Source of the DNA: an uncultured Paraprevotella sp.
GTDB taxonomy: Bacteria; Bacteroidota; Bacteroidia; Bacteroidales; Bacteroidaceae
Direction of reading: 5' to 3'
Length of the DNA: 64,000 nucleotides
Assembly (NCBI GenBank): GCA_910586505.1
Contig: CAJUGV010000007.1
Location: forward strand, 70,235-134,234
In this document: in pieces, positions 52,600-62,027 of the stretch
Position numbering within the stretch: the stretch's first letter is position 1
How the letters are laid out: every line of letters starts with the position of its first letter
Program-made: the position numbers and the translations under genes
Notes under the pieces: model-generated
Database searches by the model: none
The model's input: only the letters and a program-made list of their open reading frames with translations
Told to the model about the DNA's origin: nothing

Positions 52600-55200
52600 T
52601 CAGTTGGCGAAGGTGAGTATACCGTCGTTTGCATCCACGATGATGGGGCGGGTGCGGTCGATATGCTGTGCCAGAATAGTCTTGGAAAGGTCGTTCAGCA
52701 AGTAGCGTTGTATCGCCCTTTTTACCGGACGTGCACCGAATTCGGGATCATAACCGGCTTCGGCCAGAAAATCGATGGCGGCATCTGTAAGTTTCAGCGT
52801 CACGCCATTGCCCGTCAGCATCGAAGTAATGCTGTTGATCTGCAGGCGCACCACCTGCCGTATCTCTTCCTGGCTGAGCGGCAAGAACATGATGGTCTCG
52901 TCTATACGGTTCAGGAATTCGGGCCGGATGGTTTTCTTCAGCATATCGAGCACTTCTTTCTTCGTCTCTTCGATGAGTTGCTCCCGTGCCTGTATGCTTG
53001 TGGCCGCAGTGAGTCCGGCAAAGCGGCTTTGAATATGACTGCTGCCCAGGTTGCTTGTCATGATGATAATGGTGTTCTTGAAGTTCACCGTCCTGCCTTT
53101 GTTGTCGGTGAGGCGTCCGTCATCCAATACTTGCAACAGAATGTTGAACACGTCAGGATGCGCTTTTTCTATTTCGTCGAACAGCACTACCGAGTACGGT
53201 TTGCGGCGCACGGCTTCCGTAAGCTGCCCGCCCTCGTCGTAGCCCACATATCCCGGAGGCGCGCCGATGAGCCGGCTCACGCTGAATTTCTCCTGATATT
53301 CCGACATGTCGATACGAGTCATCAGCGTTTCGTCGTCAAACAGGTATTCGGCCAGTGCCTTTGCCAGCTCCGTCTTACCCACACCGGTCGTACCGAGGAA
53401 GATGAAAGAACCGATCGGACGTTTCGGGTCTTGCAAGCCTGCGCGGCTCCGGCGCACGGCGTCACTTACGGCCTGTATGGCTTCGTTTTGTCCGATAACC
53501 CGTTTGTGGAGTTCCTCTTCCAGATGAAGCAGTTTTTCGCGTTCGCTTTGCAGCATTTTGCTGACAGGGATGCCTGTCCAGCGGCTTACTACGTCGGCAA
53601 TGTCTTCTGCCGTCACTTCTTCCTTGATCATGGCTTCTCCGCCCTGTGTGTCTTTCAGTTGTTCCTGAATCTGTCTTATTTCATCCTCCAGCGCCTTGAG
53701 TTTTCCGTAACGTATTTCAGCCACTTTTCCGTAGTCGCCTTCCCGTTCGGCCCTTTCCGCCTCGAATTTCAGCTGTTCTATTTGCGACTTGTTCTGCTGG
53801 ATTCTGTTCACGAGGCCGCGTTCGGCTTCCCATTTGGCTTTGTAGCTGCTTTCCTGCTCTTTAAGCTCGGCAATCTCTTTGTTCAGCACTTCCAGCTTGG
53901 CCTGGTCGTTTTCGCGTTTGATGGCTTCGCGTTCGATTTCCAGCTGTTTCAGCCGGCGTTCTATTTCGTCCAGATCCTCCGGAACGGAATCGCGTTCCAT
54001 TCTCAGCTTCGCGGCCGCTTCGTCCATGAGGTCGATGGCTTTATCGGGTAGGAAACGGTCTGTGATGTAGCGGTTGGAAAGTTCTACGGCCGCAATGATG
54101 GCATCATCCTGAATCCGTACCTTGTGATGGTTTTCATACCGCTCTTTGAGTCCGCGCAGGATGGAGATCGTGCTCAGCGTGTCGGGCTCGTTTACCATTA
54201 CGGTTTGGAACCGCCGTTCCAGCGCCTTGTCCTTTTCAAAATACTTCTGGTATTCGTCGAGCGTGGTGGCCCCGATGCTTCTCAGTTCTCCGCGGGCCAG
54301 CGCCGGTTTCAGTATGTTGGCGGCATCCATTGCCCCTTCTCCTTTCCCGGCCCCTACCAGTGTATGTATTTCGTCGATGAAGAGAATGATTCTGCCTTCG
54401 CTTTTCGTTACTTCGTTGATGACCGATTTCAGACGTTCTTCAAACTCTCCCTTGTATTTGGCTCCTGCTATGAGTGCGCCCATGTCGAGAGAGAACAGTT
54501 GTTTGTCTTTCAGGTTTTCCGGTACGTCTCCTCTAAGGATGCGGTGGGCCAATCCCTCTACGATAGCGGTTTTTCCCGTACCCGGTTCTCCGATAAGGAC
54601 CGGATTGTTTTTCGTGCGCCGGCTCAGGATCTGCAGTACGCGACGGATTTCCTCGTCGCGGCCGATAACGGGGTCGAGCTTTCCGCTGCGGGCGTCTTCT
54701 ATAAGGTTCCGGGCATATTTTCCGAGAGCCTGATAGGTATCTTCGCTATTCTGTGAGGTGACCCGTTCTCCCTGGCGCAGCTCGCTGATGGCTGCGTTCA
54801 GTTCTTTTTCGGTCATCCCTGCGTCTTTCAGTATTTTAGAGGCTGTGCTGTTCACGGTGAGTAAAGCCATGAGCATCGGTTCGATCGACACAAATTCGTC
54901 ACCTGCCTTGGTGGCGATGTCCATGGCCCGTGTGAGCACCTCATTTGTTTCGCGGCTCAGATAAGGTTCTCCCCCTTGTACTTTCGGGCGCGAAGCGATC
55001 TGGTTCTCCAATATTTGTCCGAGATGACGACTGTTGATGCCTGTTTTCTGAAAAATGAAATTGGTTACGTTTTCTCCTGCTTTGAGGATACCGGCCAGCA
55101 AATGTTCCGGTTCCACGGTCTGCTGTCCATTGGTCTGAACAATGTTGACAGCTTCCCGGACGGCCTCCTGGCCCTTGATGGTAAATTTGTCAAAAGTCAT
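52600..55200 (-). CDS. clpB: Protein disaggregase ClpB
   Basis: Hsp100 chaperone that frees aggregated proteins together with DnaK. 866 residues: N domain (MTFDKFTIKGQEAV), first AAA+ module with GEPGTGKTAIVEG and FIDEIHTLVGAG, the coiled-coil middle domain (about 405-525, rich in Glu, Lys and Arg) and second AAA+ module with GTTGVGKTELAKAL. Full length for the family. It has a rare Shine-Dalgarno-like AGGAG 7 bases before the ATG; no TAnnTTTG element was found upstream, which may mean another sigma factor or heat-shock control. Confidence 0.98.
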   Translation of the reverse strand: MTFDKFTIKGQEAVREAVNIVQTNGQQTVEPEHLLAGILKAGENVTNFIFQKTGINSRHLGQILENQIASRPKVQGGEPYLSRETNEVLTRAMDIATKAGDEFVSIEPMLMALLTVNSTASKILKDAGMTEKELNAAISELRQGERVTSQNSEDTYQALGKYARNLIEDARSGKLDPVIGRDEEIRRVLQILSRRTKNNPVLIGEPGTGKTAIVEGLAHRILRGDVPENLKDKQLFSLDMGALIAGAKYKGEFEERLKSVINEVTKSEGRIILFIDEIHTLVGAGKGEGAMDAANILKPALARGELRSIGATTLDEYQKYFEKDKALERRFQTVMVNEPDTLSTISILRGLKERYENHHKVRIQDDAIIAAVELSNRYITDRFLPDKAIDLMDEAAAKLRMERDSVPEDLDEIERRLKQLEIEREAIKRENDQAKLEVLNKEIAELKEQESSYKAKWEAERGLVNRIQQNKSQIEQLKFEAERAEREGDYGKVAEIRYGKLKALEDEIRQIQEQLKDTQGGEAMIKEEVTAEDIADVVSRWTGIPVSKMLQSEREKLLHLEEELHKRVIGQNEAIQAVSDAVRRSRAGLQDPKRPIGSFIFLGTTGVGKTELAKALAEYLFDDETLMTRIDMSEYQEKFSVSRLIGAPPGYVGYDEGGQLTEAVRRKPYSVVLFDEIEKAHPDVFNILLQVLDDGRLTDNKGRTVNFKNTIIIMTSNLGSSHIQSRFAGLTAATSIQAREQLIEETKKEVLDMLKKTIRPEFLNRIDETIMFLPLSQEEIRQVVRLQINSITSMLTGNGVTLKLTDAAIDFLAEAGYDPEFGARPVKRAIQRYLLNDLSKTILAQHIDRTRPIIVDANDGILTFAN

Positions 55201-55207
55201 GTTTGTT

Positions 55208-55212
55208 CTCCT
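55208..55212 (-). promoter_or_regulatory. Shine-Dalgarno-like site of clpB
   Basis: AGGAG on the minus strand, 7 bases before the clpB ATG. Notable because nearly all other genes in this window lack one. Confidence 0.5.
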
Positions 55213-55413
55213 TTCTATATGATTTTATCTGTTACGTTGCAATGGCCTGCCGTCTTATGCGGCAGACACCTGTATCTTATCAAATAACCTGCCAGTTTCC
55301 GGAGGTTGTCATTTTGTCGTGTTTTCTGACAAAATGTCAGTGGCATACCGGTGCCTTTTGACGTTTGTTTGCATTCGGAGGGCAAAAACATGTCATCAAT
55401 GTTGTTTTTTTTG

Positions 55414-55421
55414 TACTTTTG
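55414..55421 (+). promoter_or_regulatory. -7 promoter element of the DUF6621 gene
   Basis: TACTTTTG, exact TAnnTTTG match, 26 bases before the ATG at 55447; excludes longer starts. Confidence 0.6.
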
Positions 55422-55446
55422 TCTTCCGAATAATGTGATAAAAAGT

Positions 55447-56025
55447 ATGGAACAGACTAAATGGAGCGAGACGGTCATATTGACGGATGCGGGTTATGTG
55501 GATGCAGTGGTTTTTAATCTGACTGTTAATTTCGAACGGATGCTTAACCGGCCTATTCCTCGGGCCGATTTGGCTCAGTGGCTGGTGTGCGTGGCTCTGG
55601 ATGGCGGTGTGGAGCCGGGCGACAATGACATACAGGCCGTGCTTGTTCATAAAAAGGACAAGAAGGCACTGGACAACTTCATACCGTCGGATTTCTCTTC
55701 TGATCTTGATGGTAAGGCTTTCAATGACGGGAAGTTGGGAGAGTTCAGAATAAGTTCCGTTCAGATAGAGAATTTGGTGGATGCGGACGAACTGTTCGTA
55801 CAATCGCTTGAGGCGTTGTCCGCTGCCAAAGAAATCAAACGGCTGATCGTGATACCTGATATGGAGATCTACGGGGCGCGCGTGCGCGAAGTGCTGGGAC
55901 GTACCGAGGGCAAGGATGTTACGTTGCTGGCAATGGAGCCGCAGGCGGGAAGAGGCTTTCGTCAGGACATTCTCGGCTACTCTCTTATGAGCGCATTGGG
56001 CATCCGGGGAGAAGAGTTTAAATAA
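55447..56025 (+). CDS. DUF6621 family protein
   Basis: 192 residues, cytoplasmic. Recognisable by TDAGYVDAVVFNLTVNFERM at the start, NRPIPRADLAQWLVCVALDGGV, and a Rossmann-like second half (RLIVIPDMEIYGARVREVLG). A protein of this kind is found in most Bacteroidales; no function is known. It precedes the carboxynorspermidine dehydrogenase gene by 92 bases, but that gene has its own promoter. Start fixed by the -7 element. Confidence 0.8.
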   Translation: MEQTKWSETVILTDAGYVDAVVFNLTVNFERMLNRPIPRADLAQWLVCVALDGGVEPGDNDIQAVLVHKKDKKALDNFIPSDFSSDLDGKAFNDGKLGEFRISSVQIENLVDADELFVQSLEALSAAKEIKRLIVIPDMEIYGARVREVLGRTEGKDVTLLAMEPQAGRGFRQDILGYSLMSALGIRGEEFK

Positions 56026-56070
56026 AGGCCAAAAAAGCAGGCTTTTTCTTTGCTTATAGGAAAAAGTCAT

Positions 56071-56078
56071 TAACTTTG
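56071..56078 (+). promoter_or_regulatory. -7 promoter element of the carboxynorspermidine dehydrogenase gene
   Basis: TAACTTTG, exact consensus, with TTTG at 56049-56052 (18-base spacer). ATG at 56118. Confidence 0.65.
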
Positions 56079-56117
56079 CATCTTATACAATTATCATTAT
56101 AATACCAGTTTGAGAAA

Positions 56118-57317
56118 ATGGGAAGAGTTTTAATTATCGGGGCAGGTGGTGTGGCTACGGTTGCTGCACACAAGGTTGCCCAGCATCCGGAAGTGTTTGA
56201 TGAAATCATGATAGCCAGCCGTACGAAGGCTAAATGCGACGCCATTGTGGCGGCCATCGGAAATCCGTCGATCAAGACCGCACAGGTAGATGCCGACAGC
56301 GTAGAGGAGTTGGTGGAACTACTGAATGGTTATAAGCCGGATATGGTGATGAATCTGGCTTTGCCCTATCAGGACCTGACCATTATGGAGGCATGCCTGC
56401 AGACCGGATGTAACTATCTGGATACGGCTAATTATGAGCCGAAAGACGTGGCGCATTTCGAATATAGTTGGCAATGGGCTTATAAGAAACGTTTTGAGGA
56501 TGCCGGACTGACTGCCATTCTGGGTTGCGGATTCGACCCGGGTGTGTCGGGCGTATATACGGCTTATGCCGCCAAGCACCATTTCGACGAGATACATTAT
56601 CTGGACATCGTGGATTGTAATGCCGGTAACCACCATAAGGCTTTTGCCACCAATTTTAATCCTGAAATCAATATCCGTGAGATTACGCAGAACGGACGTT
56701 ATTATGAAGACGGGAATTGGGTGGAGACCAAACCTATGGAAATCCATAAGGATCTGACTTACCCGAATATCGGTCCGCGGGATTCTTATCTGCTGTTTCA
56801 TGAGGAGCTGGAGTCTTTGGTGAAGAATTTTCCTACTATTAAGCGTGCCCGCTTCTGGATGACGTTCGGGCAGGAGTATCTGACTCACTTGCGCGTGATT
56901 CAGAACATCGGCATGGCGCGCATCGACGAGGTCGATTATAACGGAATGAAGATAGTGCCCTTGCAGTTCCTCAAGGCCGTGCTTCCCAATCCGCAGGATC
57001 TGGGCGAGAATTATGAGGGAGAAACCAGTATCGGATGCCGTATACGCGGGGTCAAAGACGGTAAGGAACGTACATATTATGTGTATAATAATTGCAGTCA
57101 TCATGCCGCGTATCTTGAGACTGGTATGCAGGGTGTGAGCTATACAACCGGAGTGCCTGCCATGATAGGGGCGATGATGTTCCTTCAGGGCATTTGGAGA
57201 AAACCGGGTGTGTGGAATGTGGAAGAGTTTGATCCGGATCCGTTTATGAAAGCTTTGAATGAGAACGGCCTGCCTTGGCATGAAGTGTTTGACGGCGATC
57301 TTGAATTCGACGAATAA
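56118..57317 (+). CDS. Saccharopine-dehydrogenase-family protein, carboxynorspermidine dehydrogenase-like
   Basis: 399 residues. N-terminal NAD(P)-binding motif GAGGVATVAAHKVAQ, then MNLALPYQDLTIMEACL and CGFDPGVSGVYTAYAAKH, which are typical of carboxynorspermidine synthase. The enzyme joins a diamine with aspartate semialdehyde to form carboxyspermidine or carboxynorspermidine, later decarboxylated to spermidine; this is the polyamine route of gut Bacteroides. The partner decarboxylase is not in this window. A lysine-pathway saccharopine enzyme is the less likely alternative. Confidence 0.9.
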   Translation: MGRVLIIGAGGVATVAAHKVAQHPEVFDEIMIASRTKAKCDAIVAAIGNPSIKTAQVDADSVEELVELLNGYKPDMVMNLALPYQDLTIMEACLQTGCNYLDTANYEPKDVAHFEYSWQWAYKKRFEDAGLTAILGCGFDPGVSGVYTAYAAKHHFDEIHYLDIVDCNAGNHHKAFATNFNPEINIREITQNGRYYEDGNWVETKPMEIHKDLTYPNIGPRDSYLLFHEELESLVKNFPTIKRARFWMTFGQEYLTHLRVIQNIGMARIDEVDYNGMKIVPLQFLKAVLPNPQDLGENYEGETSIGCRIRGVKDGKERTYYVYNNCSHHAAYLETGMQGVSYTTGVPAMIGAMMFLQGIWRKPGVWNVEEFDPDPFMKALNENGLPWHEVFDGDLEFDE

Positions 57318-57328
57318 CGGTTAGTATA

Positions 57329-58351
57329 ATGAACGTTTACTCCTTGCTTCGCTTGTTTGGAAAAGTGAAAAACCGGCGGCTTAGAATGGCCGGATTATGG
57401 CTTTTTCATGTAACAGGGCGGCGTTATCTGGGAGTGTTTCTTGATCCGGTGCAAGCGTGTAACCTGCGTTGCCGTATGTGCTATTTCAGTGGTGAAGAAA
57501 TAAAGAGAAATCATTTGCCGCCGCTGGATGTGAATGATTTGGCGCAGATGGCGGATGCGTTGTTTCATCGTGCTGTCAAAGTTCAGATCGGATGCGGGGC
57601 GGAACCTACACTTTATCCGGAACTGGTTCGTGTGGTGAAAATCTGTAAAGGGAAGGGTGTTCCTTATGTATCGCTTACGACCAATGGGAAACTATTGACG
57701 TCAGATCTGTTGGAACGTTTGGTAAAAGAAGGACTGGATGAACTGACGCTGTCAGCACATGGCCTGATGCGCGATACTTATGAATCGCTAATGGTGCGTT
57801 CTTCGTATGATGATTTTCTACGGGTATTGCGTGATGTAACCTTGCTCAAGCAGCGCTATCCGCTATTCAAGTTAAGGGTGAACTATACGGTGAACGAGGA
57901 TAACTGGCAGGATTTGAAATGTTTCGGGAAGGTTTTTGCCGAAGTGCCGCTGGATATCGTGCAAGTGCGGCCGATTCAGGATATAGGAGATTCGGAGTAC
58001 CGTAATTTTAGTCTGGATGCGATTGTTGAGCACTACGACGAGGTCTTTCTGCCTCTTTCTGCCTACTGTAAGGAACATGGTATCGTGTGCCTTTATCCGC
58101 TGGTCGACCATTTGAAAACGCTTTCCGAGGAAGCTCCGAATGAAGCATTGTCTGTACAGGAGTTTACTTATTGCTATGTGTATCCCGGTTGTTGCTGGCG
58201 TGAGGATTTCCGTTTCCGTGAGGAGGACTTTGAAAAATATTGCCGAAGGAAAAAGGTCGGCAGGCGGATTTGGCATTCCATTTGGACGGTAGGGGGCCAC
58301 TCGTCGCGGAAAGAAGAGACAACGCGGGCTTTGAATTATAAAATCAGATAA
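57329..58351 (+). CDS. Radical SAM protein of unknown substrate
   Basis: 340 residues. The iron-sulfur motif C-x3-C-x2-C is at C44, C48 and C51 (CNLRCRMC), followed by QIGCGAEPTLYPELV (GxEP-like SAM motif) and SLTTNGKLL. The C-terminal part has FTYCYVYPGCCW, three extra Cys that could hold an auxiliary cluster, as in SPASM/twitch proteins. Starts 11 bases after the dehydrogenase gene and ends 24 bases before recA, so possibly in one transcript with both. Reaction unknown. Confidence 0.88.
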   Translation: MNVYSLLRLFGKVKNRRLRMAGLWLFHVTGRRYLGVFLDPVQACNLRCRMCYFSGEEIKRNHLPPLDVNDLAQMADALFHRAVKVQIGCGAEPTLYPELVRVVKICKGKGVPYVSLTTNGKLLTSDLLERLVKEGLDELTLSAHGLMRDTYESLMVRSSYDDFLRVLRDVTLLKQRYPLFKLRVNYTVNEDNWQDLKCFGKVFAEVPLDIVQVRPIQDIGDSEYRNFSLDAIVEHYDEVFLPLSAYCKEHGIVCLYPLVDHLKTLSEEAPNEALSVQEFTYCYVYPGCCWREDFRFREEDFEKYCRRKKVGRRIWHSIWTVGGHSSRKEETTRALNYKIR

Positions 58352-58375
58352 GAGAGAATTATAAAATTGAATGAT

Positions 58376-59413
58376 ATGGCGAAAAAAGAAAATGAAGAAT
58401 TGTTTGCTAATGCAGGCAACAGCGAGAAGCTGAAAGCCTTGCAGGCGGCAATGGACAAGATAGAGAAGAACTTCGGAAAGGGTTCTATCATGAAGTTGGG
58501 AGATGACCATGTGGAGCAGGTGGATGTGATTCCGACCGGATCCATTGCGTTGAATGCGGCTCTTGGAGTGGGAGGATATCCCCGCGGACGAATCATAGAA
58601 ATTTATGGTCCGGAGAGTTCCGGTAAGACAACATTGGCGATTCATGCCATAGCAGAGGCTCAGAAGGCTGGCGGTATTGCTGCATTTATTGATGCCGAAC
58701 ATGCTTTCGACCGTTTTTATGCGGCTAAGTTGGGCGTGGATGTGGATAATCTGTGGATTTCACAACCTGACAACGGTGAGCAGGCTTTGGAAATAGCCGA
58801 CCAGCTGATCCGTTCGTCTGCCATTGATATTATCGTCATAGACTCTGTTGCGGCTTTGACACCCAAGGCGGAAATTGAGGGTGATATGGGTGATAATAAG
58901 GTGGGTTTACAGGCACGTTTGATGAGCCAGGCATTGCGTAAGCTGACATCGACTATCAATAAGACGAACACTACATGTATTTTCATCAACCAGTTGCGTG
59001 AGAAAATCGGGGTGATGTTCGGAAATCCGGAAACGACAACCGGTGGTAATGCCTTGAAGTTTTATGCCAGTGTGCGTTTGGACATACGCCGTGTGACGAG
59101 TATCAAAGACGGTGATGAGATTATCGGTAATCAGGTGCGCGTTAAGGTGGTGAAGAATAAAGTGGCTCCTCCGTTCCGTAAGGCTGAGTTTGAAATCACT
59201 TTTGGTGAAGGTATCTCCAAAATAGGCGAAATTGTTGACTTGGGAACCGAGTTGGGCATTCTGAAGAAAAGCGGTTCGTGGTATAGTTATAAGGATACGA
59301 AGATTGGCCAGGGAAGGGATGCCGTGAAGAATATGTTGAAGGATAATCCCGAGCTATGTGATGAAGTGGAAGGATTGATTGCTACAGCCTTGCAGGAAGC
59401 AGGCAATGAGTAA
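58376..59413 (+). CDS. recA: Recombinase RecA
   Basis: DNA strand-exchange ATPase for recombination and the SOS response. 345 residues from the ATG at 58376 (MAKKENEELF); a start 9 bases earlier is open. Walker A GPESSGKT at 78-85, Walker B IIVIDSVAAL, the L2 loop region (FGNPETTTGGNALKF) and the C-terminal GKGSIMKLGD-type N-terminal and KNMLKDNPEL parts as usual. No SOS box was recognised. Strong terminator downstream. Confidence 0.98.
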   Translation: MAKKENEELFANAGNSEKLKALQAAMDKIEKNFGKGSIMKLGDDHVEQVDVIPTGSIALNAALGVGGYPRGRIIEIYGPESSGKTTLAIHAIAEAQKAGGIAAFIDAEHAFDRFYAAKLGVDVDNLWISQPDNGEQALEIADQLIRSSAIDIIVIDSVAALTPKAEIEGDMGDNKVGLQARLMSQALRKLTSTINKTNTTCIFINQLREKIGVMFGNPETTTGGNALKFYASVRLDIRRVTSIKDGDEIIGNQVRVKVVKNKVAPPFRKAEFEITFGEGISKIGEIVDLGTELGILKKSGSWYSYKDTKIGQGRDAVKNMLKDNPELCDEVEGLIATALQEAGNE

Positions 59414-59438
59414 TTAGAGAAACTTACAGCTTATAAAT

Positions 59439-59479
59439 GAGAAAAGAACAGACTGAAAACTGTTCTTTTCTCTTTTTTT
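59439..59479 (+). terminator. Terminator of recA
   Basis: Perfect 13-base stem (59439-59451 with 59460-59472), 8-base loop, followed by seven T. Confidence 0.85.
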
Positions 59480-59745
59480 ACGGGTATGTGAAATATTCCC
59501 AAGTATATGGAAGTGTGGTTAGTGGCTTTTCTGCTTATAACCGTATGCTTATGCGGTGGCTTGATACAGGTAAAAAGGTAAAACATATAGGTGAAAAAGT
59601 GGGTAAGGTTGGCATGGCGACAGGTGTCGATGGTATCCATGAAACGAATTATGGGGGCTATTCCGGCTATGGGTATACCTTTTGCGATGACACACAATAA
59701 TGTGCTGGAACTAAAACCGAATAGGGAATCGGATAAAGACGGGAC
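59480..59745. other. Intergenic stretch between recA and the patatin-barrel gene
   Basis: Open frames of about 88 codons exist on both strands but neither has a recognisable domain or promoter, and the minus-strand one runs through the recA terminator. Nothing can be supported here. Confidence 0.4.
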
Positions 59746-61791
59746 TCAGAAATTGAATCCCGCTCTTATGTAGCCTGCAGTTTTTGCCCGGTCGCTGAAA
59801 CAAATGGTGATGCCGACGGGGCCGAGGAATGTACGAAGGTCATATTTTAAAGCACCTCCGAAGATGTGATATCCCAACAGCTCGTTATGACCGAAACTGT
59901 TTTTGAAAAAATGTCTCCAGTCATCTGATGTGGCCGCTACATTAAACGCTCCGCTTATGTAATGTTTCGAACCGATGCGTTGTCTTGCTTCTATGCCTGC
60001 TACTACCAATGAACGCCGTGACATTTCGAAATAGTTTATTCCGTAAAAAGGTATCTGCTGTCTGAAATATTTTCCTCTTTCTTGACCTCCGAGTGTATTC
60101 ATTTCCGCCACAGTATTTTCTGTTGTCAGGTAGCGTCCTTCGATTCGGGGAATGAGTGTGAAACGTGAGTTGAAGGAGAGTGCAGTGTTCCAATTTGCTT
60201 GGGCCGTATGGAAGGCTTTTAAATTGTTCAGGGGAACAGCATAATAATACTCCAGTTCCAGTATACTGCCTTTGGTGGGGAAGTAATCGTCGTCTGTTGT
60301 ATTTATGACATATTGTGTACCGATTTTCAGATAGTGCTCTTTATGAATGCCGGTAGGAGGTTCGTTTTCAAATCGGTAGAGGAAAGAGTCGTAATTGTAG
60401 AGTTGATAAACCCCACCCAACTTGAGTCTTGTATTTTTCCAACTCTTGGTGAAACCTATTTCACCGGAATGATGATTAAAGGTTACATTGTAGGCTTTTT
60501 CTCCTTTTTCGTAGATGTTGAAGTCGTTGTAGGTATACCGATAACCGGTAGTGAGGTTCCAATCGTGTCCTATGTGGAGATTATAATGAATGTCGCCATA
60601 AGTTTGTTCACCCAAGCGTAACGTCAGATTTGCTTGATGGTTTCTTTTCTTTCCAAGAAGCATCTTACCATTAAACAGCAAGGCTGCAAGCTCTTCATTG
60701 TCAAATCGTAGTCCTAGATTTATAGAGTTTTGTGGAGCGTCTCCAACTAATGTTTTCATTGTACTGGCATAACGTGCTTCTACATTGCCCGGATAGTGCA
60801 TATAATAATAAGGAGGAGTGGGGCGGTGCAAAGTAGTATCTGTTTGGCCGAAACGGTCAGCAATGGCTTTTAAACTATTTGTTTGAAGGCGGGTCGCTTG
60901 TTCTCCGCGTGTTATCAGAGAGTCTATGGCTGCGGTATTGAAGCTGGCTGTATTATATCCTTTTACGTTGACTTTGATATAAACGTCTGATAAAGCTATA
61001 TTTTGTTCTAATCTGCTTTTTTTCTGTAAGTCTATCAGTTGACTTAGTTGAGCAAATACATTGTTCTGAAGTTCCTTTGCGTTCTTCATCGGATCTTGTA
61101 CGTCTACTCCGATAATAATGTCTGCTCCCATCTGTTTTGCGATGTCTGTGGGAAAATTGTTGATGATACCACCATCAATAAGCAACTTGCCGTTCTTCGA
61201 TATAGGGGCAAATACGCCGGGGATAGACATACTGGCTCGTATGGCAACGGGTAGTACGCCATTTCTGAAAACAATTTCTTCTCCTGTAACGAGATCCTGT
61301 GAGATGCAGGCAAACGGAATCGGAAGTTTTTTGAAATCAATGGAATCGTGATATCCTTCAGTAAACTTCCAAAGCATATTTCCTATATTCCGGCCTTTAA
61401 TGACACCTCCACTGATTAGATCCTGTGGCTTTTCAAAGAAAGGAACTGAAAGGATATACTGGGAATTTTGTTCTTTTGATTGCAAGTTAAGGGTTTTGCG
61501 ATGAACTTTGTCACTAAGTAATGTATTCCAATCTTGTGTTCGGAATATGCTATCAAGTTGTTCTGTTGTATAGCCTATAGCGTATAGTCCCCCAATAATA
61601 CTTCCCATACTGGTACCTACTATCATATCAATTGGAACTCCGATTTCCTCAAGTACTTTTAGTGCACCGATATGTGCAGTACCTTTTGCTCCGCCTCCAC
61701 TAAGTACGATAGCTATTCGTGGGCGTGCTATGGAAGGAAGAAACATCATAACGGAGAGGAGAGATAGTATGAATCGTGTAAAAGTCGTCAT
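59746..61791 (-). CDS. Patatin-like phospholipase with C-terminal outer-membrane barrel
   Basis: 681 residues, signal peptide about 1-22. Patatin domain at about 24-300: oxyanion loop SGGGAKGTAH, nucleophile S61 in GTSMGS, and catalytic D206 in DGG. From about residue 350 the chain becomes a beta-barrel of the Omp85/surface-antigen type and ends in the aromatic outer-membrane signature AGFNF. This is the plan of type Vd autotransporters such as PlpD, though a POTRA domain between the two parts is not obvious by eye. Probably cuts phospholipids outside the cell or in the periplasm. Confidence 0.92.
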   Translation of the reverse strand: MTTFTRFILSLLSVMMFLPSIARPRIAIVLSGGGAKGTAHIGALKVLEEIGVPIDMIVGTSMGSIIGGLYAIGYTTEQLDSIFRTQDWNTLLSDKVHRKTLNLQSKEQNSQYILSVPFFEKPQDLISGGVIKGRNIGNMLWKFTEGYHDSIDFKKLPIPFACISQDLVTGEEIVFRNGVLPVAIRASMSIPGVFAPISKNGKLLIDGGIINNFPTDIAKQMGADIIIGVDVQDPMKNAKELQNNVFAQLSQLIDLQKKSRLEQNIALSDVYIKVNVKGYNTASFNTAAIDSLITRGEQATRLQTNSLKAIADRFGQTDTTLHRPTPPYYYMHYPGNVEARYASTMKTLVGDAPQNSINLGLRFDNEELAALLFNGKMLLGKKRNHQANLTLRLGEQTYGDIHYNLHIGHDWNLTTGYRYTYNDFNIYEKGEKAYNVTFNHHSGEIGFTKSWKNTRLKLGGVYQLYNYDSFLYRFENEPPTGIHKEHYLKIGTQYVINTTDDDYFPTKGSILELEYYYAVPLNNLKAFHTAQANWNTALSFNSRFTLIPRIEGRYLTTENTVAEMNTLGGQERGKYFRQQIPFYGINYFEMSRRSLVVAGIEARQRIGSKHYISGAFNVAATSDDWRHFFKNSFGHNELLGYHIFGGALKYDLRTFLGPVGITICFSDRAKTAGYIRAGFNF

Positions 61792-61857
61792 AGTTTTATG
61801 TTATTTCGGCCATTTTGGCAGTTTTTTTGTATGATTGGGTAGAGAATAATTCAGAGA

Positions 61858-61865
61858 CAAAGATA
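61858..61865 (-). promoter_or_regulatory. -7 promoter element of the patatin-barrel gene
   Basis: TATCTTTG on the minus strand, exact consensus, 67 bases upstream of the start. Confidence 0.6.
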
Positions 61866-61932
61866 ACGGAAAAACTGATTCTTTATTCTCATATCCTTTT
61901 TTTATTCTTTTTTTCTACAACTTACTGCAGTT

Positions 61933-61948
61933 TGGCACGCGGTTTGTT
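61933..61948 (+). promoter_or_regulatory. Possible sigma-54 promoter upstream of dnaK
   Basis: TGGCACG, 4 bases, TTGTT: the -24 box is perfect and the -12 box has one mismatch (TTGT for TTGC). It points towards dnaK, whose ATG is 80 bases downstream. No TAnnTTTG element was found in this interval. Confidence 0.4.
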
Positions 61949-62027
61949 TTCTTATTCGATGCGCTTTACTCATAAAAGTGATGCGTGTGAAGTATAAATT
62001 GATTAAATAACAAAAGTAGATATATTT

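Noticed and set aside
52663..54051. 462-codon open frame on the plus strand opposite clpB
   Set aside because: Antisense shadow caused by codon bias of clpB; rich in Phe, His and Arg without any motif.
59431..59697. 88-codon frames on both strands between recA and the patatin gene
   Set aside because: No domain, no promoter, and the minus-strand frame reads through the recA terminator.
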